This document shows positions 7,905 to 15,009 of a stretch of 17,322 nucleotides of DNA, piece after piece. The DNA is from Pseudomonadota bacterium (GTDB lineage: Bacteria; Pseudomonadota; Gammaproteobacteria; Burkholderiales; Burkholderiaceae_D). The notes under the pieces were generated by a model. It searched no databases and had not been told where the DNA came from. It was given only the letters and a program-made list of their open reading frames with translations. Location: the NCBI GenBank assembly GCA_023420795.1, contig JAEZVM010000016.1, positions 1-17,322 on the forward strand. The letters are read 5' to 3'. Both the position numbers and the translations under genes were made by a program. Every line of letters begins with the position of its first letter. Position 1 is the stretch's first letter.

Positions 7905-9368
7905 TCAGGCACTCGCCCCGGAATTCGAATGGCGGGGCTCATGGCGGTTCTTGAGTACCTGCGGTGCCACAGATCCAATGATCATCCCGGCGAAGGCTGC
8001 AATCAGGCCAGCAAGCTGCCCAGGAAACTGTTCACCCAACGTAGTGATCTGCGGGAAGAACAGAATCCAGGTGCCGATACCCGCAGCAAGCGAGACGATT
8101 GCCCCCTGAGTGGTCGCGCGTCGCCAATACAGACCCATTACCAAGGGCACGAAGGCGCCGACCAGCGTCACCTGATAGGCCGACGAAACCAGTTCGTAGA
8201 TGGAAGTCCCGTTCATCGCAATCGCATACGCCAGCACCAACGCTGCGAACACGACGATCGAACACCGCATTGCAAACAGCTGCTGGCGGTCGCTCATGCC
8301 CGGGCGCAGGTTCTTGAGGATGTTTTCGACAAAGCTCGTCGAGGGCGCTAGCAGCGTGGCTGACGATGTACTCTTGATGGCGGAGACCAGCGCACCGAAA
8401 AAGAGAATCTGCATCACCAGCGGCATCTTGGTCATGATGAAGGTGGGAAGCAGACGCTGATAATCGTTCTTTGCCAGCTCAAGCGCCCCCTCCCCCATGA
8501 CAACGACGGCGCTGGCGACAATGAACATTGGCACGAAAGCAAACAGGATATAGCTTGCGCCGCCGACGATCGCGCCAGTACGCGCGGTTGGCGCATCCTT
8601 GGCGGACATGACGCGCTGGAACACGTCCTGCTGCGGAATACTACCCAGCATCATTGTCAGGCCAGCGCCGATGAAAAACGCGATATCGGTAAAAGTGGGG
8701 GGCGGCAGGAATTTCCACAGGTCCGCCTGGGCAGCCATCGAGAACACCTGGTCGGAGCCACCGGCCAGATCAGCAGAGAAGAACGCAATGATGCTCAAGC
8801 CGATCACGAGCACGATCATCTGGATAAAATCGGTCCAAGCCACGGCAAGGAAGCCGCCGATCACGACGTAGATAAGTACGGCAAGCGTGCCGACAATCAT
8901 GCCGGTCGTCTCGGACATGGCGCCGTTCGTCAACACCGAGAAAACCAGTCCGAGCGCGGTGATCTGCGCCGCCACCCATCCGAGATAGCTCATGATGATC
9001 GCAACAGAGCAGAATACCTCGATGCCCTTGCCGTAGCGGTTGCGGTAAAAATCGCCGATGGTCAGCAGATTTTGCTTGTAGAGCTTGGTGGCGAAGAACA
9101 TACCCACCAGAATCAGGCAGGTGCCGGCACCAAAGGGATCTTCGATAATGTCATGCAACCCGCCCTGCACAAACTTGGCGGGGATACCCATCACCGTTTC
9201 AGCGCCAAACCAAGTTGCAAACGTCGTTGTCACCACCATGATCAGCGGCAAGCTACGGCCTGCCACGGCAAAATCGCTCGTACTTTTGATACGCGTGCCC
9301 GCCCATGCGCCCAAGGCAAGTGTACCTAACAGATACAGCACAACAAAGGTAACCAGTGTGTAGTTCAT
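7905..9368 (-). CDS. Sodium:solute symporter family (SSS) transporter
   Basis: A 487-residue polytopic inner-membrane protein of the sodium:solute symporter family (LeuT fold, PutP/choline-transporter relatives), about 13 predicted membrane helices. Family features include the N-terminal GTRIKSTSDFAVAGRSL region (the conserved SSDFxxAGR-like element after helix 1), TWFGAETVMG in helix 2, DFYRNRYGKGIE, and the helix-8 segment ALVSAIKSTSSATLLAPST rich in Ser/Thr as in the family's sodium site. It should couple sodium influx to uptake of a small solute; the substrate cannot be determined. The frame is open up to 9569, but the conserved N-terminus puts the start at 9368. GGTGGAG lies 13 nt upstream, an unusually long spacing. 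The ATG itself completes a triple ACAT repeat. It is 170 bp after the methyltransferase gene and has its own TATAAT box. Confidence 0.93.
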   Translation of the reverse strand: MNYTLVTFVVLYLLGTLALGAWAGTRIKSTSDFAVAGRSLPLIMVVTTTFATWFGAETVMGIPAKFVQGGLHDIIEDPFGAGTCLILVGMFFATKLYKQNLLTIGDFYRNRYGKGIEVFCSVAIIMSYLGWVAAQITALGLVFSVLTNGAMSETTGMIVGTLAVLIYVVIGGFLAVAWTDFIQMIVLVIGLSIIAFFSADLAGGSDQVFSMAAQADLWKFLPPPTFTDIAFFIGAGLTMMLGSIPQQDVFQRVMSAKDAPTARTGAIVGGASYILFAFVPMFIVASAVVVMGEGALELAKNDYQRLLPTFIMTKMPLVMQILFFGALVSAIKSTSSATLLAPSTSFVENILKNLRPGMSDRQQLFAMRCSIVVFAALVLAYAIAMNGTSIYELVSSAYQVTLVGAFVPLVMGLYWRRATTQGAIVSLAAGIGTWILFFPQITTLGEQFPGQLAGLIAAFAGMIIGSVAPQVLKNRHEPRHSNSGASA

Positions 9369-9470
9369 GTATGTATGTCTGCTCCACCCGAAGCTCACCT
9401 CGCCGCCACGCGGAATTTCGCGCAGACGCTCAGGTCCGATGTGCTTGTATGCCGAAGGAAATTTTTCGCG

Positions 9471-9476
9471 ATTATA
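9471..9476 (-). promoter_or_regulatory. -10 box upstream of the symporter gene
   Basis: A perfect TATAAT on the minus strand, in the gap between the methyltransferase stop (9539) and the symporter start (9368). It predicts a roughly 95-nt leader. TTGCGA occurs upstream, but with a 20-bp spacer. I see no terminator for the methyltransferase and no recognisable riboswitch in the leader. Confidence 0.45.
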
Positions 9477-9538
9477 GCGGCAGAAATTCGCCGAAATCGC
9501 AATCGCAAAGAAATAGCAACGCTTTTTTCTTAAGCAGC

Positions 9539-10141
9539 TCAGGAAGACCGGCGCCGCCAAACCTGCCAACGCTCTTTTCCTGCGAAAACGGGTAGCGGGT
9601 CCGCAGCGACTTCGTCTGCAACCTGCTCGAAGAACGGGACCATCAAACCATCCAGCTCGACAGCCGGAATGCCGAAAGGCGGCCCCTTCGGTGCGTCGCT
9701 AAAGAAGAAGTAACCGACCAACAACCCACCCGGCGGCAACAACTCCGCCCAGCGCGCCACGACGTCCTTGCGCATGCGTGGCGGCAGCGCACAAAAGAAG
9801 GCGCGCTCATAAATGAGCTCGACCGGATGAGATGGCACAAAATCAAAGAAATCCGCCTGCCGTACGCGATTGGCCAGCGGCCCCAGGACCCTGCGCGCAG
9901 CTTCAACGGCGGCTTCGGAAAAATCAATCGCCGTGACATCCCATCCTGCTTCGACCAGACAGGCCACTTCATAGCCGGTGCCGCAGCCCGGGATCAGTGT
10001 CACGTACGGCCGCGCCGAACTGGCAACGAACTCTCTCAGCTGCGCCGGTACGCCGCCACGATCCCACGGCATGAACTCCTGCTCGAAACGCTCGGTCCAG
10101 AAATCCGGTGCGGTCGGGTCACGCGTTTCGAACGTCGGCAT
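9539..10141 (-). CDS. TPMT-family SAM-dependent methyltransferase
   Basis: A 200-residue class I methyltransferase of the thiopurine S-methyltransferase family, which methylates sulfur, selenium or tellurium in small molecules using SAM. Motifs seen: the N-terminal substrate lid FWTERFEQEFMPWDRGG (14–30), SAM motif I LIPGCGTGYE (49–58), the acidic AIDFSEAAVE loop (71–80), YERAFFCALPP (111–121), LLPPGG (135–139 region) and GPPF (153–156). The frame continues upstream to 10420 across ubiB, but the conserved MPTFETRDP start at 10141 has AAGAG 8 nt before it. The gene lies 14 bp after ubiB and is probably co-transcribed with it. The natural substrate is unknown; detoxification of selenium, tellurium or thiols is one possibility. 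A role in ubiquinone methylation is unlikely, since UbiE and UbiG families do that. Confidence 0.9.
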   Translation of the reverse strand: MPTFETRDPTAPDFWTERFEQEFMPWDRGGVPAQLREFVASSARPYVTLIPGCGTGYEVACLVEAGWDVTAIDFSEAAVEAARRVLGPLANRVRQADFFDFVPSHPVELIYERAFFCALPPRMRKDVVARWAELLPPGGLLVGYFFFSDAPKGPPFGIPAVELDGLMVPFFEQVADEVAADPLPVFAGKERWQVWRRRSS

Positions 10142-10155
10142 GGCGGGGGCTCTTG

Positions 10156-11730
10156 TCAGTAGAAGAAGGAATACCAGCGCAGCATCAGTTGCGCGACAAC
10201 GATGCCGCCGACCAGGCCGCCGGTGAAACATGCGGCAAGGCCGAGCAGCAAATTGGTACGCCTCTGCTCGGAGATCAACTGCCTGAGCAATTCGGCATTC
10301 TGCTGCGGTGGCGACTCGGTCCGCGCAGTAAGCACCTGATGCACGAGGCGCGGCAATTGCGGAATCATGTTGTTGTAGTGCGGAAGTTCTTCCTTGAAGC
10401 GCGCGAGCAGGCCACGCCAACCGATCTGTTCCTGCATCCAGCGTTCCAGATACGGCTTCGCAGTTTTCCAGAGATCGAGATCCGGATCGAGCTGGCGACC
10501 CAGGCCCTCGATGTTGAGCAGCGTCTTCTGCAGCAGCACTAGTTGCGGCTGCACCTCGACATTGAAGCGGCGCGAGGTCTGGAACAGACGCAGCAAGACC
10601 TGACCGAACGAGATATCGCGCAGCGGCTTGTCGAAGATCGGCTCGCAGCAGGCACGTACCGCCGACTCCAGTTCATCGACACGGGTTTCCCTCGGCGCCC
10701 AGCCGGATTCGATATGCGCTTCGGCGACGCGCTTGTAATCGCGGCGGAAGAAGGCAAGGAAGTTCTGCGACAGGTAATCCTTGTCGTAATCGGTCAGCGT
10801 GCCGACGATGCCGAAGTCGAGCGCAATGTAGCGGCCGAAGGTGGCCGGATCGATCGATACCAGGATGTTCCCGGGATGCATGTCAGCATGAAAGAAACCG
10901 TCGCGGAACACCTGAGTGAAGAAAATCTCGACGCCGTCGCGCGACAGCTTCTTCAGGTCCACGCCCTCCGCCACCAGGCGCTCGGTCTGCGAGATCGGAA
11001 TGCCGTTCATGCGCTCCATCACGATCACCGAAGTGGAACAATAGTCCCAGAACATCTCCGGCACGATCAGCAGGTCGGAACCTGTGAAGTTGCGGCGCAG
11101 CTGGCTGGCATTCGCGGCTTCACGCATCAGGTCGAGCTCGTCGTGCAGATACTTGTCGAATTCAGCGACCACTTCCTTCGGCTTCAGGCGCCGTCCGTCC
11201 GCCCACAGCTTCTCGACCCATCCGGCGCCGATGCGCATCAGCGCCAGATCCTTTTCGATCGACTTCTTCATGCCGGGGCGCAGAACCTTGACCGCGACTT
11301 CCCTGCCATCCTTCAAGGTTGCGAAATGCACCTGCGCGATCGAGGCGGACGCCACCGGATCCCTGCTGAAGCTGGCGAACAGCTGGTCGGGATGCGCACC
11401 GAGCGACTTCTTGATTTGCGCGATCGCGAGATCGGAATCGAACGGTGGCACGCGATCCTGCAGCTTGGCGAGCTCATTCGCGATGTCGGCCGGCATCAGG
11501 TCGCGCCGCGTCGAGAGCACCTGGCCGAATTTCACGAAGATCGGGCCGAGGTCTTCCAGCGCCTGGCGCAGCCGCACGCCACGCGGCGCGGAAATGTCAC
11601 GCCAGAACATGAATGCGGCGATCAATTTCGCAATGCGTGGATGAGCAAGACTGGATATCGCGATGTCGTCCAACCCATAGCGAACGATCACCCGGCCGAT
11701 TTTAAAGAGCCGCAGCATCTTGACTAACAT
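10156..11730 (-). CDS. ubiB: Ubiquinone biosynthesis ATPase/kinase-like protein UbiB
   Basis: A 524-residue ABC1/ADCK/UbiB protein of the atypical protein-kinase-like family, required for aerobic ubiquinone synthesis; it has ATPase activity and is thought to help extract or deliver lipid intermediates at the inner membrane. Diagnostic elements: KxGQ motif (K67–Q70), the alanine-rich loop ASASIAQVH (127–135) in place of a glycine-rich loop, ATP-site K148 in VAVKVLRP, HADMHPGN (281–288), DFG (305–307), and a hydrophobic C-terminal tail (about 494–522) forming membrane helices. The length is close to that of E. coli UbiB (about 546). The ATG at 11730 directly follows the ubiJ stop codon and has AAAGGAAAG ending 7 nt upstream; M5 at 11718 is the alternative start. 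Immediate adjacency to ubiJ suggests translational coupling. Confidence 0.97.
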   Translation of the reverse strand: MLVKMLRLFKIGRVIVRYGLDDIAISSLAHPRIAKLIAAFMFWRDISAPRGVRLRQALEDLGPIFVKFGQVLSTRRDLMPADIANELAKLQDRVPPFDSDLAIAQIKKSLGAHPDQLFASFSRDPVASASIAQVHFATLKDGREVAVKVLRPGMKKSIEKDLALMRIGAGWVEKLWADGRRLKPKEVVAEFDKYLHDELDLMREAANASQLRRNFTGSDLLIVPEMFWDYCSTSVIVMERMNGIPISQTERLVAEGVDLKKLSRDGVEIFFTQVFRDGFFHADMHPGNILVSIDPATFGRYIALDFGIVGTLTDYDKDYLSQNFLAFFRRDYKRVAEAHIESGWAPRETRVDELESAVRACCEPIFDKPLRDISFGQVLLRLFQTSRRFNVEVQPQLVLLQKTLLNIEGLGRQLDPDLDLWKTAKPYLERWMQEQIGWRGLLARFKEELPHYNNMIPQLPRLVHQVLTARTESPPQQNAELLRQLISEQRRTNLLLGLAACFTGGLVGGIVVAQLMLRWYSFFY

Positions 11731-12306
11731 TTAGCGGCTTTCCTTTAACTTTTCTATACGCTTTGCGAGGCGCTCGACATCATCGCGCAACTTAGTGACA
11801 TCGGCGGAGAAATCGGCCACCACCTGCGGCCGCACCAGCAGCGGCTTTTCGTCAAGAAAAAACTCTGCCAGGTTTTCGGCAAAGCGCTGCTGCGTCGCCT
11901 TCGCTGCCTCCAGCGCACCGCGCACGCCGCCAACCACGCGTTTGGCTGCAATGTCGCCGATCCATTTGCTCAAATCATGTTCCGCTTCCCAGCGCAGGTT
12001 TTCGCTCAACTGCGAAATGGTGTTGGCGAAGTCCGCATCGCCCTCGATCTGTACATAGGAAAACGCGTGTTCGCGGTTCTGCGCGATCAGTGGCAGGTCG
12101 GACAACTTGACACGAATCGTTACGTTGACCGGCGCATCGGCAAGGGCGGCCTGCACCATGCCGTCCGAAGCCACCTTCAGCCTGACCGCGGCCACTCCTG
12201 CATCGAAACACGCGACCTTGCCGGCATGCCGGCCGAGTTTTTCGCGCGCCCAGGATTCCTGGGCCAGCAAATGATTGATTGCGGCGGATAGAGGAGAAGA
12301 AATCAT
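11731..12306 (-). CDS. ubiJ: Ubiquinone biosynthesis accessory factor UbiJ (SCP2 domain)
   Basis: About 191 residues with an N-terminal SCP2-like lipid-binding domain (SSPLSAAINHLLAQ, then the LKVASDGMVQAALADAPVNVTIRVKLSDL strands) and a C-terminal coiled coil (VTKLRDDVERLAKRIEKLKES). UbiJ works with UbiK and is thought to hold hydrophobic ubiquinone intermediates for the soluble Ubi enzyme complex. It is close in length to E. coli UbiJ (201). The ATG at 12306 is preferred; an in-frame GTG two codons upstream (12312) is possible. Neither has a Shine-Dalgarno, and the leader is the U-tract of the hairpin at 12322–12347. Its stop codon touches the ubiB ATG. With ubiE two genes upstream, this is the standard ubiE–ubiJ–ubiB set with one extra gene inserted. 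Confidence 0.93.
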   Translation of the reverse strand: MISSPLSAAINHLLAQESWAREKLGRHAGKVACFDAGVAAVRLKVASDGMVQAALADAPVNVTIRVKLSDLPLIAQNREHAFSYVQIEGDADFANTISQLSENLRWEAEHDLSKWIGDIAAKRVVGGVRGALEAAKATQQRFAENLAEFFLDEKPLLVRPQVVADFSADVTKLRDDVERLAKRIEKLKESR

Positions 12307-12321
12307 GGTCACAAAAACAAA

Positions 12322-12347
12322 GCCGCCCGTGACGATTCACGGGCGGC
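12322..12347 (-). terminator. Intrinsic terminator between the Tim44-like gene and ubiJ
   Basis: A perfect 11-bp GC-rich stem (GCCGCCCGTGA / TCACGGGCGGC) with a 4-nt loop. On the minus strand it is followed by TTTGTTTTTGTG and lies 39 nt past the Tim44-gene stop. Its U-tract ends 3 nt before the ubiJ ATG, so it could also act as an attenuator of ubiJ–ubiB. Confidence 0.85.
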
Positions 12348-12386
12348 CCTCAGTTTACCAGCTTGCCGCAGGTTATTTCAGCCGGC

Positions 12387-13304
12387 TCAGGATAATTGTT
12401 GGATGCCGGCAAGCAGCCAGCCGCCCTGTCCGGACACCGGCTTGGACAGGTTCCACACTTCGGTAAACGGCTCTACCGGCGCATTCTCGGCTTCCTTGAT
12501 CATGCCGGAAAAGCGCACGCTGGCAATGTAGTCCTTACCCACCGTTTCAAGGCGCAGCAGATCGGCGTCCAGCGAAACCACATCGGTATGGTTCGGCGAT
12601 GCGCCGCGCTCCTGCAACTGCAGGCGCAGCTCGCCGAACATTTCCGGCGTCGTGAATTCACGGATGTCGTTCACATCAGCCCGATCCCATGCCGCCTGCA
12701 GGCGGATGAAGTAAGTTTTCGCATTGCGCAGAAAGCCCGGCACATCGAAATCCGCAGGAATGTCCGAGACGCTGCCGCCTGTCTGCATATCAGCCTGGAA
12801 TGCCGCAGGCTGCGCACCGACATGCGAACCGATTTCAGGAGTACGAACATCCGCGGCAGCACCGTTCGAATAGCCGCCAGCGTATGCATGCCGTGCGTGC
12901 GCATCCGGTTGCTTGCGACGGAACATCCGGTAAATGACCATTGCTGCCAGCGCAAGCAGTCCGATCATCAGGATGGTGCTGATCATGCTGGCCAGCGCGC
13001 CGCCGATGCCGAGGTGCGACAGCAGCGCACCGAGACCGAGGCCGAGCAATGCGCCGCCGAGGATGTTGCGCCACGGGCTGGCCGGCTTTGGCGGCGTCTG
13101 CGCGCCGGGGGCCGCAGCCTGGCGCTGCTGGCTGGACGGATTGGTCATCTGGTTCTGCGCCGGTTGCGCCGGGGTCTGGCGGCTCAGGCCTTGCGACTGC
13201 CGTCCGAAGGAACCGCCGCCGCCCATGCGCTTGGCTTCCGCCTCGGACACGACCATCGATCCCGCACTCACGGCGATCATCAGGGCAATCAGGAATCTTT
13301 TCAT
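12387..13304 (-). CDS. Tim44-like domain membrane-associated protein
   Basis: A 305-residue exported protein. It has a signal-peptide-like N-terminus (KRFLIALMIAVSAGSMVVSEAEA, probable cleavage after residue 24), a Gly/Gln/Pro/Ala-rich low-complexity linker (26–78), a glycine-rich hydrophobic region ending in a transmembrane segment (about 81–126) followed by the basic YRMFRRK stop-transfer, then a second linker and a C-terminal Tim44-like domain (about 187–305, NAKTYFIRLQAAWDRADVNDIREFTTPEMFGEL). That orientation puts the Tim44 domain in the cytoplasm if both hydrophobic parts insert. The Tim44 domain is NTF2-like and in mitochondria contacts membranes; the role of the bacterial form is unknown. 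AGGAG 6 nt before the ATG overlaps the ubiE stop region. Placement between ubiE and ubiJ suggests, without proving, a link to ubiquinone synthesis. Confidence 0.88.
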   Translation of the reverse strand: MKRFLIALMIAVSAGSMVVSEAEAKRMGGGGSFGRQSQGLSRQTPAQPAQNQMTNPSSQQRQAAAPGAQTPPKPASPWRNILGGALLGLGLGALLSHLGIGGALASMISTILMIGLLALAAMVIYRMFRRKQPDAHARHAYAGGYSNGAAADVRTPEIGSHVGAQPAAFQADMQTGGSVSDIPADFDVPGFLRNAKTYFIRLQAAWDRADVNDIREFTTPEMFGELRLQLQERGASPNHTDVVSLDADLLRLETVGKDYIASVRFSGMIKEAENAPVEPFTEVWNLSKPVSGQGGWLLAGIQQLS

Positions 13305-13313
13305 GGCAATCTC

Positions 13314-14048
13314 CTAAAGCTTGATGCCGGTGTGCAGCGCCGCTACACCTGCTGTCAGGTTGTAGTACTCGACGCGCTCCAGTCCGGCATCCTGCATCAT
13401 GGTTTTCAGGGTTTCCTGGTCCGGATGCATGCGGATCGATTCGGCCAGATAGCGATAGCTTTCCGAATCGTTTGCAATCTGCTTGCCCAGCCAGGGAAGA
13501 ACGGAAAACGAATAAACGTCATACGGTTTTTGTAGGGGCTCCCATACCTTTGAGAATTCCAGCACCAGCAGCTTGCCGCCCGGCTTCAAGACCCGCTGCA
13601 TTTCCGAAAGCGCAACGTCCTTGTGCGTCATGTTGCGCAGTCCAAAGGCAACGCTCACACGGTCGAAGTAATTGCTCGGGAATGGCAGCTTTTCCGCATC
13701 ACACAACAGGGTAGGAGTTGCCAACCCCTTGTTCAGCAACCGGTCGCGCCCGACGCGCAGCATCGATTCATTGATATCGGTGAGCCACACTTCGCCGGTC
13801 GGGCCTGCCTGCTTCGCGAATGCCTTGGCCAGGTCGCCGGTGCCGCCGGCAATGTCGAGCACCTTGAAGCCAGGCCGGATGCCGGCTTGCGCAATGGTAA
13901 AGGTCTTCCAGATACGATGCAGCCCACCTGACATCAGGTCGTTCATCACATCGTATTTGGAGGCAACGGAATGAAAAACCTGCGCAACTTTATGCGCCTT
14001 TTCTTCTTCGGGGACGGTCTGATAACCGAAATGCGTGGTATTCGTCAT
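13314..14048 (-). CDS. ubiE: Ubiquinone/menaquinone C-methyltransferase UbiE
   Basis: A 244-residue class I SAM methyltransferase that carries out the C-methylation of 2-polyprenyl-6-methoxy-1,4-benzoquinol in ubiquinone synthesis (and demethylmenaquinol in organisms that make menaquinone). Both family signatures are present: YDVMNDLMSGGLHRIWK (32–48) and RVLKPGG (152–158), with SAM motif I VLDIAGGTGD (63–72), the acidic residue at D91, and LCDAEKLPF (115–123). The length is normal (E. coli 251). The ATG at 14048 has AAGG 8 nt upstream and a perfect TATAAT box about 30 bp upstream, so this gene heads the ubi unit. The Tim44-domain gene begins 9 bp after its stop. Confidence 0.97.
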   Translation of the reverse strand: MTNTTHFGYQTVPEEEKAHKVAQVFHSVASKYDVMNDLMSGGLHRIWKTFTIAQAGIRPGFKVLDIAGGTGDLAKAFAKQAGPTGEVWLTDINESMLRVGRDRLLNKGLATPTLLCDAEKLPFPSNYFDRVSVAFGLRNMTHKDVALSEMQRVLKPGGKLLVLEFSKVWEPLQKPYDVYSFSVLPWLGKQIANDSESYRYLAESIRMHPDQETLKTMMQDAGLERVEYYNLTAGVAALHTGIKL

Positions 14049-14077
14049 GGAAACGGCCTTGTTAATCCGAGCCGCAC

Positions 14078-14083
14078 ATTATA
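14078..14083 (-). promoter_or_regulatory. -10 box of the ubiE promoter
   Basis: A perfect TATAAT on the minus strand, 29 bp before the ubiE ATG, in the 95-bp gap after the DUF971 gene. It predicts transcription starting near 14071. A TTGGCA element exists upstream but with a 20-bp spacer, so the -35 is uncertain. Confidence 0.55.
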
Positions 14084-14143
14084 CAAGTGCAGACATGCAG
14101 GATTGCCAAGCGTTCCCGGAATACTTCAGGTGACGGGCAGAAA

Positions 14144-14560
14144 TCAGTGATGACCGCAGCCGCTCTTCTCCCCGAGCATCGGTGCATCGCGCCCCGTCTC
14201 GCGGGTAAAGCCGGCCGCTTCCAGCCGCTTCAGATAGTCTTCCCACAGTTGCGCCTGGTTGGCGCCGAGCCAGTACAGATAGTCCCAGGTATAGATGCCG
14301 GTGGTGTGGGTATCGGAAAAATGCGGTTGAACCGCGTAATGGCCGACCGGCTCCAGCGCGGTAATCAGCACGTCACGCTTGCCGGTCTGCAAAACCTCCT
14401 GCCCTGATCCATGCCCCCGCACTTCTGCCGAGGGCGAATACACGCGCAGGTATTCGAACGGCAGCGAAAACACTTCGCCGCTGTCGAACGCGATTTCCAG
14501 GGAGCGCGATTGCTTGTGCACCGTCAGCGCGGTCGGGGTGTTCTTTTGAGAGTCAGCCAT
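14144..14560 (-). CDS. DUF971 (GBBH-like N-terminal) domain protein
   Basis: A 138-residue protein of the DUF971/PF06155 family, the same fold as the N-terminal domain of gamma-butyrobetaine hydroxylase. Visible features: the strand pair SRSLEIAFDSGEVFSLPFEYLRVYSPSAEVRGHG (19–52), VGHYAVQPHFSDTHTTGIYTWDYLYWL (72–98) with the conserved Asp/His/Gly/Tyr pattern, and a C-terminal SGCGHH tail that could bind metal. Family members have been linked to Fe-S or metal handling, but the function here is not established. The start at 14560 lies 2 nt after the HIT gene's stop with no SD of its own, implying translational coupling. It sits directly before ubiE, a common betaproteobacterial arrangement as I recall, but a separate promoter lies between them. 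Confidence 0.93.
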   Translation of the reverse strand: MADSQKNTPTALTVHKQSRSLEIAFDSGEVFSLPFEYLRVYSPSAEVRGHGSGQEVLQTGKRDVLITALEPVGHYAVQPHFSDTHTTGIYTWDYLYWLGANQAQLWEDYLKRLEAAGFTRETGRDAPMLGEKSGCGHH

Positions 14561-14562
14561 AT

Positions 14563-15003
14563 TCAGAGTAGCGAGCGGGCAAAGCGGTCGAGAATCGCCT
14601 CGCGCAGCTTGGGAACCAGCCCCTTGCGTTTGGCGAGATCGGCCGATACGGGCGTGCGCCTGATTTCACCCCATATCGGGTTCGGAAAATGCGCATCATC
14701 CTCGTAGCGCGGAATCACATGCCAATGCAGATGCGGCACTACGTTGCCCAGGCTGGCGACGTTGACCTTGTGCGGCTGCATCACCTCGCGCACCGCTTCC
14801 TCGACCTGCCATACGGCGGCAATCAGGATGGCGCGTTCTGCGCTCGGCAGATCGGTCATTTCCCGCGCATGCGCATTCCAGATCACACGGCAAAAACCAG
14901 GATAGCGCTCGTCATCGACGAGCACGATCCGGTAGTTGTCGTCCCGGTAGATCACATCGCCACCGGGCTGAATGCACAATTCGCAGCCTGTCTCTTTCGT
15001 CAT
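14563..15003 (-). CDS. HIT-family nucleotide-binding hydrolase
   Basis: A 146-residue histidine-triad protein. The triad HLHWHVIPR is at 91–99 (H91, H93, H95), with the upstream helix ILIAAVWQVEEAVREVMQPHKVNVASLGNVVP typical of the family. HIT proteins cleave nucleoside phosphoramidates or dinucleotides; which one acts here is unknown. An N-terminal C7-x2-C10 pair could bind zinc, as seen in some HIT proteins, but a matching second pair is not evident. The ATG at 15003 is 6 nt after the FAD-oxidase stop and lacks a clear SD, so the gene is very likely translated from the same transcript as the oxidase and the DUF971 gene. Confidence 0.93.
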   Translation of the reverse strand: MTKETGCELCIQPGGDVIYRDDNYRIVLVDDERYPGFCRVIWNAHAREMTDLPSAERAILIAAVWQVEEAVREVMQPHKVNVASLGNVVPHLHWHVIPRYEDDAHFPNPIWGEIRRTPVSADLAKRKGLVPKLREAILDRFARSLL

Positions 15004-15009
15004 CTGGAC

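Noticed and set aside
9369..9569. N-terminal extension of the symporter frame to 9569
   Set aside because: The extension has no hydrophobic or family features, contains the TATAAT box and overlaps the methyltransferase end; the conserved SSS N-terminus starts at 9368.
10142..10420. N-terminal extension of the methyltransferase frame to 10420
   Set aside because: It lies over the ubiB coding sequence and adds residues unlike the TPMT family; the start at 10141 has its own RBS.
10543..11727. Plus-strand open frame of 394 codons opposite ubiB
   Set aside because: Antisense shadow of ubiB with Arg/His-rich composition and no domain or family motif.
12396..13535. Plus-strand open frame of 379 codons opposite the Tim44-like gene and the end of ubiE
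   Set aside because: Antisense shadow crossing two real genes; composition is typical of a non-coding frame.
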